Shown here: positions 19,535 to 28,900 of the stretch, piece after piece
Numbering within the stretch: position 1 is the first letter of the stretch
How the letters are laid out: every line of letters begins with the position of its first letter
NCBI RefSeq assembly: GCF_002025205.1
Contig: NZ_CP019947.1
Span: 1,309,501-1,373,500 of the forward strand
DNA length: 64,000 nucleotides
From: Pseudomonas sp. CC6-YY-74
GTDB taxonomy: Bacteria; Pseudomonadota; Gammaproteobacteria; Pseudomonadales; Pseudomonadaceae
Direction: 5' to 3'
The notes under the pieces: generated by a model
The model's input: the letters and a program-made list of their open reading frames with translations, nothing else
Told to the model about the DNA's origin: nothing
The model's database searches: none
Program-made: the position numbers and the translations under genes

Positions 19535-21075
19535 GCATGCTGCCAATACCCGTAGGAGCGAGCCATGCTCGCGAAGCCTTTCCCGTGGCGAAGCCACTCG
19601 CGAGCACGGCTCGCTCCTACATGGGGCTGCTTGCGCTCAGTTTGCTGTTAAGTGGCTGCGCCATCGGCCCGGATTACCAGCGCCCGCAACTGACCACCCC
19701 GGAGCAGTTCAAGCAGATCGCAGGCTGGACCGCCGCAGTACCCAGCGATGCGCTGGAGCGCGGTGCCTGGTGGGAGCTGTACGGCGATGCCGAGTTGAGT
19801 GGCCTGGTCGGTCGCCTCAACCTGTCCAATCAGAACCTCGCCGCCAGCGAGGCTCAGTACCGCCAGGCCCGCGCGCTGGTACGTGGTGCGCGCGCAGCCT
19901 TCTATCCAAGTCTGTCGAGCAGCGCCGGAGTGACCCGGGCCGGCCAGGGCGGCGGCGACAGCACCCTGCGCACCGCGGACGGTTTCAGTGTCGGCGGCTC
20001 GAATGCCGCAAGCATCTCGAAGAGCTACGACCTGAGCCTGAACGCCGCCTGGGAACTGGATATCTGGGGCAAGCTGCGCCGCTCGCTGGAATCGAGCCGC
20101 GCCGGTTTCGCGGCCAGCGCCGCCGATCTAACCGCGCTCAAGCTCAGCCTGCAGGCCGAACTGGTGCAAACCTACCTGCAACTGCGCGTGCTGGACGATC
20201 AGCAGCGTCTGCTCGATGCCACCGTGGCCGCCTATGCGCGTTCGCTGCGCCTCAGCGAAAACCAGTACAACGCCGGCATAGTGCCGAAATCCGACGTCAG
20301 CCAGGCGCTGACCCAGTTGAGAAGCACCGAAGCCCAGGCCATTGACTTGAAGTGGCAGCGCGCCCAGCTGGAACACGCCATCGCCGTGCTGATCGGCGTG
20401 CCGCCGAGCGAGCTGAGCATCGCCGTGCGTGAACAATTACCGACCTTGCCGACGATTCCCGTGGCGCTGCCGTCGCAACTGCTGGAACGCCGCCCGGATG
20501 TCGCGGCTGCCGAGCGCCGGGTAATCGCCGCCAATGCCGAGATTGGCGTGGCCGAGGCCGCCTGGTACCCGGACCTGACCCTCTCCGCCACTGGTGGCTA
20601 CCGTGGCAGCAGCTTTGCCGACTGGGTCAGCCTGCCCAACCGCTTCTGGTCGCTCGGCCCGCAACTGGCGCTGAGCCTGTTCGACGGCGGCGCCCGCCGT
20701 GCCGAGCTGGAGCGCAGCGAAGCGGCTTACGACCAGACTGTCGCGCAATACCGTCAGGCCGTGCTGGACAGCTTCCGCGAAGTCGAAGACTACCTGGTGC
20801 AGCTACGGGTGTTGGAACAGGAGGCGGTGTACCAGCAGCAGGCACTGGACGCCGCCCGCGAGTCCCTGCGCCTGATCGAAAACCAGTACCGCGCAGGTAC
20901 CGTCGATTTCAACAGCGTGGTCAACGTGCAAGCTACTGCGTTGACCAATGAACGCAGCAACCTGACCCTGCTCGGCAGCCGTCTGACCGCCAGCGTGCAG
21001 TTGATTGCCGCCTTGGGTGGCGGTTGGCAAGCACCCTCTGCGGGTGCGGCAGTGCCCGTGGCCAAGGAGCCATAG
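19531..21075 (+). CDS. opmB: Outer-membrane efflux lipoprotein OpmB (TolC/OprM family)
   Basis: A 514-codon frame encoding the outer-membrane channel of the Mux system. The mature part is standard: 'SGCAIGPDYQRP' (lipobox and N-terminal motif) and two OEP repeats with 'AAWELDIWGKLRRSLE' and 'LERRPDVAAAERRVIAANAEIGVA'. The start is abnormal. The ATG that overlaps the muxC stop is followed by a 69-bp palindromic repeat (19552–19620) read in frame, then ATG 19621, the hydrophobic 'LLALSLLLSGC' and the lipobox. ATG 19621 has no ribosome site. Either initiation is coupled at 19531, giving a signal peptide with a long n-region, or it is weak at 19621. I kept 19531. Confidence 0.88.
   Translation: MSMLPIPVGASHAREAFPVAKPLASTARSYMGLLALSLLLSGCAIGPDYQRPQLTTPEQFKQIAGWTAAVPSDALERGAWWELYGDAELSGLVGRLNLSNQNLAASEAQYRQARALVRGARAAFYPSLSSSAGVTRAGQGGGDSTLRTADGFSVGGSNAASISKSYDLSLNAAWELDIWGKLRRSLESSRAGFAASAADLTALKLSLQAELVQTYLQLRVLDDQQRLLDATVAAYARSLRLSENQYNAGIVPKSDVSQALTQLRSTEAQAIDLKWQRAQLEHAIAVLIGVPPSELSIAVREQLPTLPTIPVALPSQLLERRPDVAAAERRVIAANAEIGVAEAAWYPDLTLSATGGYRGSSFADWVSLPNRFWSLGPQLALSLFDGGARRAELERSEAAYDQTVAQYRQAVLDSFREVEDYLVQLRVLEQEAVYQQQALDAARESLRLIENQYRAGTVDFNSVVNVQATALTNERSNLTLLGSRLTASVQLIAALGGGWQAPSAGAAVPVAKEP
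19552..19620. repeat. REP-like palindrome inside the opmB 5' coding region
   Basis: It begins GTAGGAGCGAGCCATGCTCG and ends GAGCACGGCTCGCTCCTAC, with arms complementary except at the loop-side positions. This is the widespread Pseudomonas 'GTAGGAGCGAGC' repeat type. The length of 69 bp is a multiple of three and no stop is introduced, so the frame is preserved. It could form a strong hairpin between muxC and the opmB signal peptide in the mRNA. Confidence 0.85.
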
Positions 21076-21106
21076 CCGGACTGCAGCGGGGCGCTTACCG
21101 GCAGTA

Positions 21107-21385
21107 CTGGATGTGGTGCTGACCGACATGCGCTTGGCCGACATCAGCGATCTGGCGTTTCTGCGGCGGCTCAAGGGTCTCTACCCGGAGATCATCCGCA
21201 TGGTGCTGAGCAGCGCTACCGAGGTCAACAGCATCCTCAAGGCGGCCAACGAGGGGGTAATTAATCGTTTTCTCACCAAGCCCTGGTTGGCCGACGATCT
21301 GCGCAGCCAGTTGCGCGAAGCCTTCCGCCAGCGTCAATTGGAGCAGGAGAACCAGCGCCTGCGCCAGCAAGTGCTGGGACTCTAG
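21107..21385 (+). pseudogene. Response-regulator receiver-domain fragment (RpfG-like)
   Basis: The frame encodes the second half of a CheY-like receiver domain: 'DVVLTDMRLADISDLAFLRRLKGLYPEIIRMVLSSATE', which contains the phospho-acceptor Asp, then 'AANEGVINRFLTKPW' with the conserved Lys-Pro. The N-terminal third (acidic pair, beta1) is missing and the sequence before CTG 21107 is unrelated. The protein ends soon after in a short coiled tail with no output domain. It is probably a leftover of a deleted regulator between opmB and the DctP gene. Confidence 0.7.
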
Positions 21386-21481
21386 CCGGTGTGTGAGCGC
21401 TACTGCGCGGCTATGCGCTGAGTCGTCGGGCACGCACTGCGGCGACGAACCTGGCCGTGGGTCAAGTCGCGGGTTTTGCGG

Positions 21482-22489
21482 TCAATTGCGTTGCTTGCGG
21501 TTGACGGTCTGCGCGGCTTTCATCACGTCGCTGCCGATCTGGGCCTCGAACTGCTGCCACACTGGCTGCATGGCTTGGCGCCAGGCAGCGCGTTGTTGAT
21601 CATCGAGGGTGATCAGCCGGCTTTTGCCCGAGGCCTCGATCCGCAGGCGGTCGGCCTGGTTGGCGGCTTCGGCCTGGCGATTCACCACGAAGGTCACGTC
21701 GTCGATGATGCCTTCCAGTTCGGTGCGGATCTGATGGGGAATGGCGTACCAGAAGCGTGGGTTGCTAACCAGCATGTAGTCGAGCACGCCGTGATTGGTT
21801 TCAGTGATAAACGGTTGCACGGTATGCAATTGCTTGCTGTAGATGTTCGACCAGGGATTTTCCGCGCCCTGTACCTTGGCGTTTTTCAAGGCGTCGAAAA
21901 CCTCGGCGAAGGGCAGAACCTGCGGTGTGGCGTGCAGTTGCTTGAACTGCGCCTCAAGCACGCTGGATGGCTGAATACGGAAGCTCAAGCCTGCTGCATC
22001 GCCTGGCACCAGCAGCGCCTTGCTCGCCGACAGCTGCTTCATGCCGTTGTGCCAATAGGCCAGGCCGACGATGTCCTGATCCTCCATGGCGCGCAGCAAT
22101 TGACGGCCCTTGGCGCGTTTCTGGAAGCGGTTGACCGCGTTCAGGTCGTCGAACAAAAAGGGCAGGTCGAACACCTGCAGTTGCTTGGTGTATTTCTCGA
22201 ATTTGGCCAGTGAGGGCGCCAGCAGTTGCACCTCGTTGTTGCGCAGTGCCTCCAGCTCGTTGGCGTCGCCATACAGCGAGGAATTGGCGTAGACCTCGAC
22301 CTTGACCTTGCCGTCCAGACGCTCTTCGACCAGTTGCTTGAACAACAGGGCGCCCTGGCCCTTGGGCGTATTGTCGGCGACCACATGGGCGAACTTGATC
22401 AGGATGGGCGCTTGGGTTTGCTCGCCATAAGCGCTGGCAGACGTTAAGACCAGGGCGCAGGCGGCCATGGCGAAGATCGACTTGAACAT
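21482..22489 (-). CDS. dctP: TRAP-type dicarboxylate-binding periplasmic protein (DctP family)
   Basis: A 335-residue secreted protein. The signal peptide MFKSIFAMAACALVLTSASA is followed by a DctP fold: 'IKFAHVVADNTPKGQGALLFKQLVEERLDGKVKVEVY', the ligand-binding Arg in 'GLSFRIQPSSV', and 'GAENPWSNIY'. It would bind C4-dicarboxylates such as succinate or malate for a DctQM permease. No dctQ or dctM gene is adjacent, so it works with permease genes elsewhere, or acts as a sensor for a DctB-type kinase. The region upstream (22490–22859) holds its promoter. Confidence 0.87.
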   Translation of the reverse strand: MFKSIFAMAACALVLTSASAYGEQTQAPILIKFAHVVADNTPKGQGALLFKQLVEERLDGKVKVEVYANSSLYGDANELEALRNNEVQLLAPSLAKFEKYTKQLQVFDLPFLFDDLNAVNRFQKRAKGRQLLRAMEDQDIVGLAYWHNGMKQLSASKALLVPGDAAGLSFRIQPSSVLEAQFKQLHATPQVLPFAEVFDALKNAKVQGAENPWSNIYSKQLHTVQPFITETNHGVLDYMLVSNPRFWYAIPHQIRTELEGIIDDVTFVVNRQAEAANQADRLRIEASGKSRLITLDDQQRAAWRQAMQPVWQQFEAQIGSDVMKAAQTVNRKQRN

Positions 22490-22859
22490 TGGATGGCCTA
22501 TTTTTTATTGGGCGGTCTGCACCCTGCCGGCAGGAGCTTGCGTGGTTAGAGCGGCGGTGTGCGATCCGCCGGGCGCTCACAATCTATGGCAATGCCTGTG
22601 CCAAGGGGGCGGTTGCAAGGCAACCCTTGAATCGTCGACCTAGGCGTGTGATCCAGTTCGCATGGGCTGGCGGTTTCCCGCCTTTCTCAGGGGGCGGGTG
22701 AGCGGTTATTCGCTGGTTGTGCCGTCTGCGAGCGTTTGCACAAGCGCTCGGGGCGTGTTCAACGCGACGTGACCACCGGTCGAACGTCCTGCGCCGATGG
22801 CAGCTATACCAGTGGTTACAACCTGTGCAGCGCGAGTTGCCTTTATCGCAGGAGTCACC
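22490..22859. other. Intergenic region, divergent promoters of dctP and an SDR gene
   Basis: No gene, strong hairpin or repeat is recognisable in these 370 bases. It separates two divergently transcribed genes and so should carry both promoters. The only clear signal is the SDR ribosome site AGGAG at 22850–22854. Confidence 0.4.
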
Positions 22860-23594
22860 ATGTCAAAAGTAGCCATAGTCACCGGCGCCTCAAGGGGGAT
22901 TGGCGCTGCAATCGCCAAACGCTTGGCCGCCGACGGCATCAGTGTGGTGGTCAATTACACCGCACAGCCCGCGGATGCCGAGCGTGTGGTCCGCGACATC
23001 GTTAGCGCGGGAGGTCAGGCTTATGCCGTACTGGCCGACATCAGCGATTCGGTGGCGGTCGAAGCCTTGTTCGACCAGGCGCAGATGAAGTTCGGTGGTA
23101 TCGATATCCTGATCAACAACGCCGGCGTCATTCAGCCCGGCATGGTCAGCCTGGCCGACAGCGACGATAGGCTGTACCAGAGAATCTTCGCGATCAACAC
23201 CAAGGGCACCTTCAACACCCTGCGTCTGGCGGCCAGGCATCTGCGCGATGGTGGGCGCATTGTCAATTTCTCCACCAGCGTGGTTGGCTTGGCGCTGCCG
23301 GGTTACTCGGTATACGCCGCGTCCAAGGCTGCGGTGGAAAGCTTCACCGCGATCTTCGCCAAGGAGCTGCGCGGACGTAATATCTGCGTCAACGCCATAG
23401 CCCCCGGACCTACGGCGACCGAGCTGTTTCTCACTGGTAAATCCGCCGAGCAGGTCGAGCGCCTGGCCAAACAACCACCGCTGGAGCGTCTGGGGGCTCC
23501 CGAGGACATCGCCAGTGTCGTGGCCTTTCTGGTCAGCGAGCAGGGTGGCTGGGTCAACGGACAGACACTGCGGGTCAATGGCGGCATCGTCTAG
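22860..23594 (+). CDS. SDR family oxidoreductase (3-oxoacyl-ACP reductase-like)
   Basis: A 244-residue classical SDR: GASRGIG at 9–15, NNAG at 86–89, and catalytic S138, Y152 and K156 (YAASK). The C-terminal 'GGWVNGQTLRVNGGIV' is the usual ending. The ATG at 22860 has AGGAG five bases upstream, so the longer frame from 22797 is not needed. It is a single gene between dctP and dsbB; the substrate cannot be inferred. It is not a close duplicate of the SDR at 3193–3960. Confidence 0.88.
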   Translation: MSKVAIVTGASRGIGAAIAKRLAADGISVVVNYTAQPADAERVVRDIVSAGGQAYAVLADISDSVAVEALFDQAQMKFGGIDILINNAGVIQPGMVSLADSDDRLYQRIFAINTKGTFNTLRLAARHLRDGGRIVNFSTSVVGLALPGYSVYAASKAAVESFTAIFAKELRGRNICVNAIAPGPTATELFLTGKSAEQVERLAKQPPLERLGAPEDIASVVAFLVSEQGGWVNGQTLRVNGGIV

Positions 23595-23605
23595 CAGAAC
23601 ACCTA

Positions 23606-24115
23606 CTATCCCCTGGTTTTGCCGATTGCGCGCCACGCCACAAACAGCATGAATCCGAACAACAGGGTTACGCTCAACAGCGTCCAGTTGGTGAAGGATA
23701 CGCCGAGGATTGCGTAGTCGTTTTGCCCGCAAACGCCGGCGCTCATGAATACCTCGGGTAGGTACTCATGCAGGGGAAGGTAGAAGGCATAGAACGGGAA
23801 AGGTGAGCAGCTAAAACTTTCCATGATGCCGGTTTCGATCAGCACCAGGTGGCTATTGTCGAACACCGCCATAAACCCTGCGGCCAGCAACAATGGCCAG
23901 AATATCAGGGTCAACCAGCGTTGCCCGACAGCCTCGGCGGCAATGATCAGCAGGCTGAGAGTGCCACCCAACAGCAGCCACAAACGAATCTGCACGCACA
24001 GGGTGCAGGGTTCCCAGGCGAACAGATGCTGCAAGAGCAACGCACCGCCAAGCATCGCGAAACAGGCAACGCTAATAATCGAGAGCAGCGCAATGATGGA
24101 TTTCTGGCGGGTCAT
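23606..24115 (-). CDS. dsbB: Disulfide bond formation protein DsbB
   Basis: A 169-residue inner-membrane protein with four helices that reoxidises DsbA and passes electrons to quinone. The first periplasmic loop has the redox pair C37/C40 (WEPCTLC) and the second loop has C103 and C129. Arg44 after the CxxC is the quinone-contacting position. I chose ATG 24115, which is preceded by CGGAAATTCAA. The frame stays open to 24250, but that part does not look like a DsbB N-terminus. Many pseudomonads carry two dsbB paralogues, so this may be the second one. No dsbA lies nearby. Confidence 0.88.
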   Translation of the reverse strand: MTRQKSIIALLSIISVACFAMLGGALLLQHLFAWEPCTLCVQIRLWLLLGGTLSLLIIAAEAVGQRWLTLIFWPLLLAAGFMAVFDNSHLVLIETGIMESFSCSPFPFYAFYLPLHEYLPEVFMSAGVCGQNDYAILGVSFTNWTLLSVTLLFGFMLFVAWRAIGKTRG

Positions 24116-24558
24116 TTGAATTTCCGTGGGTAGCTGGACAATGGCTTGGAGCATTTTCTGAGTCGTGGCGTGATCAGGGCAGACAACTGTTGTCGCCGGC
24201 CACTGCTGTGATCGCGCCATGGTGCCGGGATTCATGTCATGAAACCACAAGGAAAATCAACCGAGTGGAACAAGAGATGGTGGCCACCCTGGCGTATTTC
24301 CCAACCCGAGCAGGTGGAACACCGCGAAGCCTTTGCCAGCCACGGCGCACATTCAGTTCAGCCTTGTGTCGCCGGGATAAACCGTGAAGTTTGATGCGCG
24401 CCGGGAGAACAACCTCGGATTGCGCGGACGCTTGCTCGGGCTACGCCAATACCGCGGTCCAGTCGACGGCGCCCCCGGGACGCGGCTGCATATACGCAGG
24501 CCGCGCCACGGCAAGATGCAACTGCCGTGGCGCGGGGAGGGTTGGGCAAAGTAGAACG
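24116..24558. other. 443-bp intergenic region between oprN and dsbB
   Basis: Both flanking genes are on the minus strand, so this holds the oprN 3' flank and the dsbB promoter. A 51-codon ORF on the plus strand (24239–24394) has no ribosome site or recognisable family. The only structure is the hairpin at 24502–24534. Confidence 0.45.
24502..24534 (-). terminator. Strong 12-bp hairpin downstream of oprN
   Basis: Perfect stem CGCGCCACGGCA / TGCCGTGGCGCG around a 9-base loop, 25 bases after the oprN stop. It has no T-run, so it would act as an mRNA 3' stabiliser or an imperfect terminator. Confidence 0.5.
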
Positions 24559-25962
24559 TTAGGCGTTGGGCTGCCAACCGCCGCCCAGGGCCTTGTAGAT
24601 GGCAACGATGCCGCGGTACAGCGCGACTTCGGCCAGCGCTTGGGCATCTTCGGCGGCCAGGCGTTCGCGCTCGGCGTCGAGCAAGACGAGAAAGTCCACT
24701 TCGCCTTCGCGGTAGCGCACGCCGGCTTGTTCGGCGGCGGCGCGGCTGGCTTGTGATTGACGCAGCAGGGCGAGCAGGCGTTGCTGCTGTTTGGCGTAAT
24801 CGTTGAAGGCGTTTTCCGATTCCTCCAGGGCCAGCAATACCTGCTGCTCGTAGTTGGCCAGGGCGCCGTCGGCGTCGGCTCTAGCACCGCGCAAACGGGC
24901 GCGTACGCTGCCCAGGTCGAACGCCGCCCAGCTGATGGTCGGCGCCACGCCCCAGGCGCGCGCCGCCGATGAACCCAGCAGCGAACCACGCCCGGCAGTA
25001 AAGCCGAGAAAGCCGCTCAAACTGACCCGTGGGAACAGGTCGGCAGCGGCCACGCCAATGGTTGCAGTAGCCGCCGCCAGCTGGCGTTCGGCGGCGCGCA
25101 CATCGGGGCGGCGGCGCAACAGTTCGGCCGGGTCGCCGATCGGTAGCGCCTTGGCAATCGCCGGCAATGGCTGCGCAGACAGATCCACCGTCAATTGCTC
25201 CGCACGCTGACCGAGCAGGGTGGCGATGCGGTTGCGTGCGCGCAGCTGTTCGGCTTGCAGTTGCGGCAGGCTGGCTTCGGTGGCGGCCAGGCGCGCATCG
25301 CTGCGCAATACATCCAGCTCGCTGCCGACCCCGGCATCGCGCAGTTGCTCGGTGATGCCGCGCGACTCCTGCTGGTTAGCCAGATTCTCCCGGGCGATAC
25401 GTTCACGCAGTTGCGCGCCGCGCAGGTTGCCGTAGGCATCCACCAGCTCGGCGATCAGGCTGACCTGCAACTGATAAAAGCCGGCTTCGGCCACCTCGAT
25501 CTGCGCCTCGCTGGCTTCCAGTTGGCGTTGGATACGGCCGAACAGGTCCAGTTCCCAGGCCATGTCCAGGCCCAGGTCGTAACGCTCGGTTTTCACCCGC
25601 TGCTCGCTGATGCCGGGCTGCTGGGCCTTACCGAATTCGCCACTGGCACGGCTGCTGATGGTGGGCAATTGGTCGTTGGCCACGTCGTCACGGATCGCGC
25701 GCGCCGCGCGCAGGCGGGCAAAAGCCACCCGCAGCTGGCGGTTTTCCGCGAGCGACTGCTGCACCAATTGGTCAAGTGTCGGGTCATCGAATTGCTGCCA
25801 CCAGACCGCCTCGAAACGCGTGCGGTCGTAGTTGCCGGCCGCGGCACTGGCCAGATTGGCCGGCGCGGTTTGCGGACTTTTATAGTCCGGGCCGACGGCG
25901 CAGGCGCTCAGCGCCAGGGCGAGCAGGCTGATGGTCAGGGTATTGCCAGCGAATCCGCTCAT
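24559..25962 (-). CDS. oprN: Outer-membrane efflux lipoprotein OprN
   Basis: A 467-residue TolC-family channel. The signal peptide ends in lipobox LSAC, then 'AVGPDYKSPQ'. The two OEP repeats include 'LDMAWELDLFGRIQRQLEASEAQIEVAEAGFY' and 'LRRRPDVRAAERQLAAATATIGVAAADLFPRVSLSGFLGF'. The gene overlaps the mexF stop by four bases (25959–25962). It forms the exit duct for MexEF. Assignment rests on operon order mexT-mexE-mexF-oprN and on the MexF match. Confidence 0.92.
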   Translation of the reverse strand: MSGFAGNTLTISLLALALSACAVGPDYKSPQTAPANLASAAAGNYDRTRFEAVWWQQFDDPTLDQLVQQSLAENRQLRVAFARLRAARAIRDDVANDQLPTISSRASGEFGKAQQPGISEQRVKTERYDLGLDMAWELDLFGRIQRQLEASEAQIEVAEAGFYQLQVSLIAELVDAYGNLRGAQLRERIARENLANQQESRGITEQLRDAGVGSELDVLRSDARLAATEASLPQLQAEQLRARNRIATLLGQRAEQLTVDLSAQPLPAIAKALPIGDPAELLRRRPDVRAAERQLAAATATIGVAAADLFPRVSLSGFLGFTAGRGSLLGSSAARAWGVAPTISWAAFDLGSVRARLRGARADADGALANYEQQVLLALEESENAFNDYAKQQQRLLALLRQSQASRAAAEQAGVRYREGEVDFLVLLDAERERLAAEDAQALAEVALYRGIVAIYKALGGGWQPNA

Positions 25963-28900
25963 GCTTGCACCTCCAGCAGACGCGCGGCTTTTCTCGCCTC
26001 ACGCTTCTCCACGAAGGCGCGGATCAGTACATAGAACAGCGGGGTCAGCAGCAGGCCGAAGAAGGTCACCCCAAGCATGCCGCTGAACACCGCCACGCCC
26101 ATGGCGTGACGCATCTCGGCACCGGCACCGGAGGACAGTACCAGTGGTACCACGCCCATGATGAAGGCGAAGCTGGTCATCAGGATCGGCCGCAGACGCA
26201 GGCGGCAGGCTTGCAGCACAGCGCTGACGCGATCCATGCCTTCCTCCTGTTTTTCCTTGGCAAACTCGACAATCAGGATGGCGTTCTTGCACGCCAGGCC
26301 GACCAATACGATCAAGCCGATCTGGGTGAAGATGTTGTTGTCACCACCGGTGAGGATCACCCCGGTGATCGCCGACAGCAGGGTCATCGGTACGATCAGG
26401 ATCACCGCCAGTGGCAGGCTCCAGCTTTCGTACTGCGCGGCCAGCACCAGGAAGGCCAGCAGCACGCAGAGCGGGAAGACGAACATCGCACTGTTGCCGG
26501 CGAGGATCTGCTGGTAGGTCAGCTCCGTCCACTCGTAGCTCATGCCGTTAGGCAGTTCTGCCTCGAGCAGCCTCTCCATGGCGGCTTCAGCCTGACCGGA
26601 ACTGAAACCAGGGGCTGCGGCGCCGTTGATCTCGGCGGTGAGGAAGCCGTTGTAGTGCATCACCCGATCCGGTCCGGCGCTCGGACTGACCTTGAGGAAG
26701 GCCGCCAGCGGGACCATTTCCCCACGGTTGTTGCGCACCTTGAGCTGGCCGATCTGCTCCGGCTCCAGACGGAACTGCTGCTCGGCCTGGACGTTGACCT
26801 GGTAGGTGCGGCCAAAGCGATTGAAGTCGTTGGCGTACAGCGAACCAAGGTAGACCTGCAGGGTGTCGAAGATGTCACTGATGGCTACGCCGTGGGTCTT
26901 GGCCTTTTCGCGGTCGATGTCGGCGTCGATTTGCGGCACGTTGACGGTGTAGCTGGTGAACAGCCCGGCCAGTTCAGGCACGTTGTGGCTCTTGCTGATG
27001 ATGTTCTGCACCTGCTGGTACAGCTCGTCATAGCCCAGGCTGCCACGGTCTTCCACCTGCACGCGGAAGCCGCCGATGGTGCCCAGGCCTTGCACCGGTG
27101 GTGGCGGGAAGATGGCGATATAGGCGTCCTGAATTTCGCTGAACTGGGCGTTCAGTTCGGCGGCGATAGCACCTGCGCTCATCGACGGGTCAGTGCGCTG
27201 ATCAAAAGGCTTGAGTGGGGTGAAGACGATGCCGCTGTTCGGGCTGTTGGTGAAACCATTGATCGACAGCCCCGGGAAGGCCACGGTGTTCTCCACTCCT
27301 GGGTGTTTGCTGGCGATTGCCGACATGCGTTTGATCACCGTCTCGGTGCGATCGAGGGTGGCGGCGTCCGGCAGTTGGGCGAAGGCCACCAGGTACTGCT
27401 TGTCCTGTGGCGGGACGAAGCCGGTCGGGGTGCTGGCAAAGCCCAGGTAGGTCAGGCCCATCAAGCCGGCGTAGACCAGCAGGGCAATCGAGCTGCCGCG
27501 CAGCACACGCTTCACCGCGCCGACATAGCGATGACTAGCCCTGTCGAACAGGCGGTTGAACGGTGCAAACAGCCAGCCACCGAAGAGCTTTTCCAGCAGG
27601 CGGGAAAAACGGTCCTTGGGTGCATCGTGGCTGCGTAGCAGCACGGCCGCCAGGGCAGGGGACAGCGTCAGCGAGTTGAAGGCGCTGATCACGGTGGAGA
27701 TGGCGATGGTCAGCGCAAACTGCTGGTAGAACTGCCCGCTGAGGCCCGAGATAAACGCAGTGGGGATAAACACCGCGCACAGCACCAGGGCGGTCGCGAC
27801 TATCGGGCCGGTGACTTCCTTCATCGCTTGTTTGGTGGCTTCTACCGGCGTTTTACCCAGGCCGATATTGCGTTCGACGTTTTCCACCACGACGATGGCG
27901 TCGTCCACGACGATGCCGATCGCCAGCACCAGGCCGAACAGCGACAGGGCATTGAGCGAGAAGCCGAACATGTGCATCACGGCGAAGGTGCCAACCAGCG
28001 ACACCGGCACGGCGACCAGGGGGATAATCGAGGCGCGCCAGGTCTGCAGAAACAGGACTACCACCAGGACCACCAGGACGATGGCTTCGAGCAGGGTATG
28101 CACCACCGCCTCGATGGAACCACGGACGAAGATGGTCGGGTCATAGACGATTTCGTAGTCCACGCCCTGGGGAAAGCTCTGCTTCAGCTCGGCCATGCGT
28201 GCCCGCACCGCATCGGAAAGCTCGATGGCGTTGGAGCCGGGACGCTGGAATACCGGGATGGCCACGGCCGGTTTGTTGTTCAGCAACGAGCGCAGGGCGT
28301 ACTGGCTGGAGCCCAGTTCGATACGGGCGATGTCCTTCAGGCGAGTGATCTCGCCGTCATCGCCGGCGCGGATGATGATGTTCTCAAACTCTTCCTCAGT
28401 GACCAGTCGGCCCTGGGTGTTGATCGACAACTGGAAGCTGTTGCCCGCATCGGAGGGCGGCGCACCGAGGGAGCCGGCAGCGACCTGGCGGTTCTGTTCG
28501 CGGATGGCGTTGACTACGTCAGTAGCGGTGAGATTGCGCGAAGCGACCTTGTTCGGGTCGAGCCAGACGCGCAGCGAGTAGTCGCCCAGACCGAACAGCT
28601 GTACGTCACCGACGCCGTCCAGGCGCGCCAACTCGTCCTTGACGTTGAGCGCGGCGTAGTTGGACAGGTACAGCATGTCGTAGCGGTCGTCCGGCGAGGT
28701 CAGGTGCACCACCATGGTCAGGTCGGGCGAGGCCTTGTCGACGGTCACGCCGAGGCGCTGCACTTCGCTGGGCAGGGTCGGCATGGTCCGCGTCACGCGG
28801 TTTTGCACCTGCACCTGGGCCTTGTCCAGGTCGGTGCCGAGGGCGAAGGTCAGGGTCAGGATCATCTTGCCGTCGGCAGTGCCTTGGGACGACATATAGA

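Noticed and set aside
24239..24394. 51-codon plus-strand ORF between oprN and dsbB
   Set aside because: No ribosome site, no recognisable family, and composition resembling non-coding sequence.
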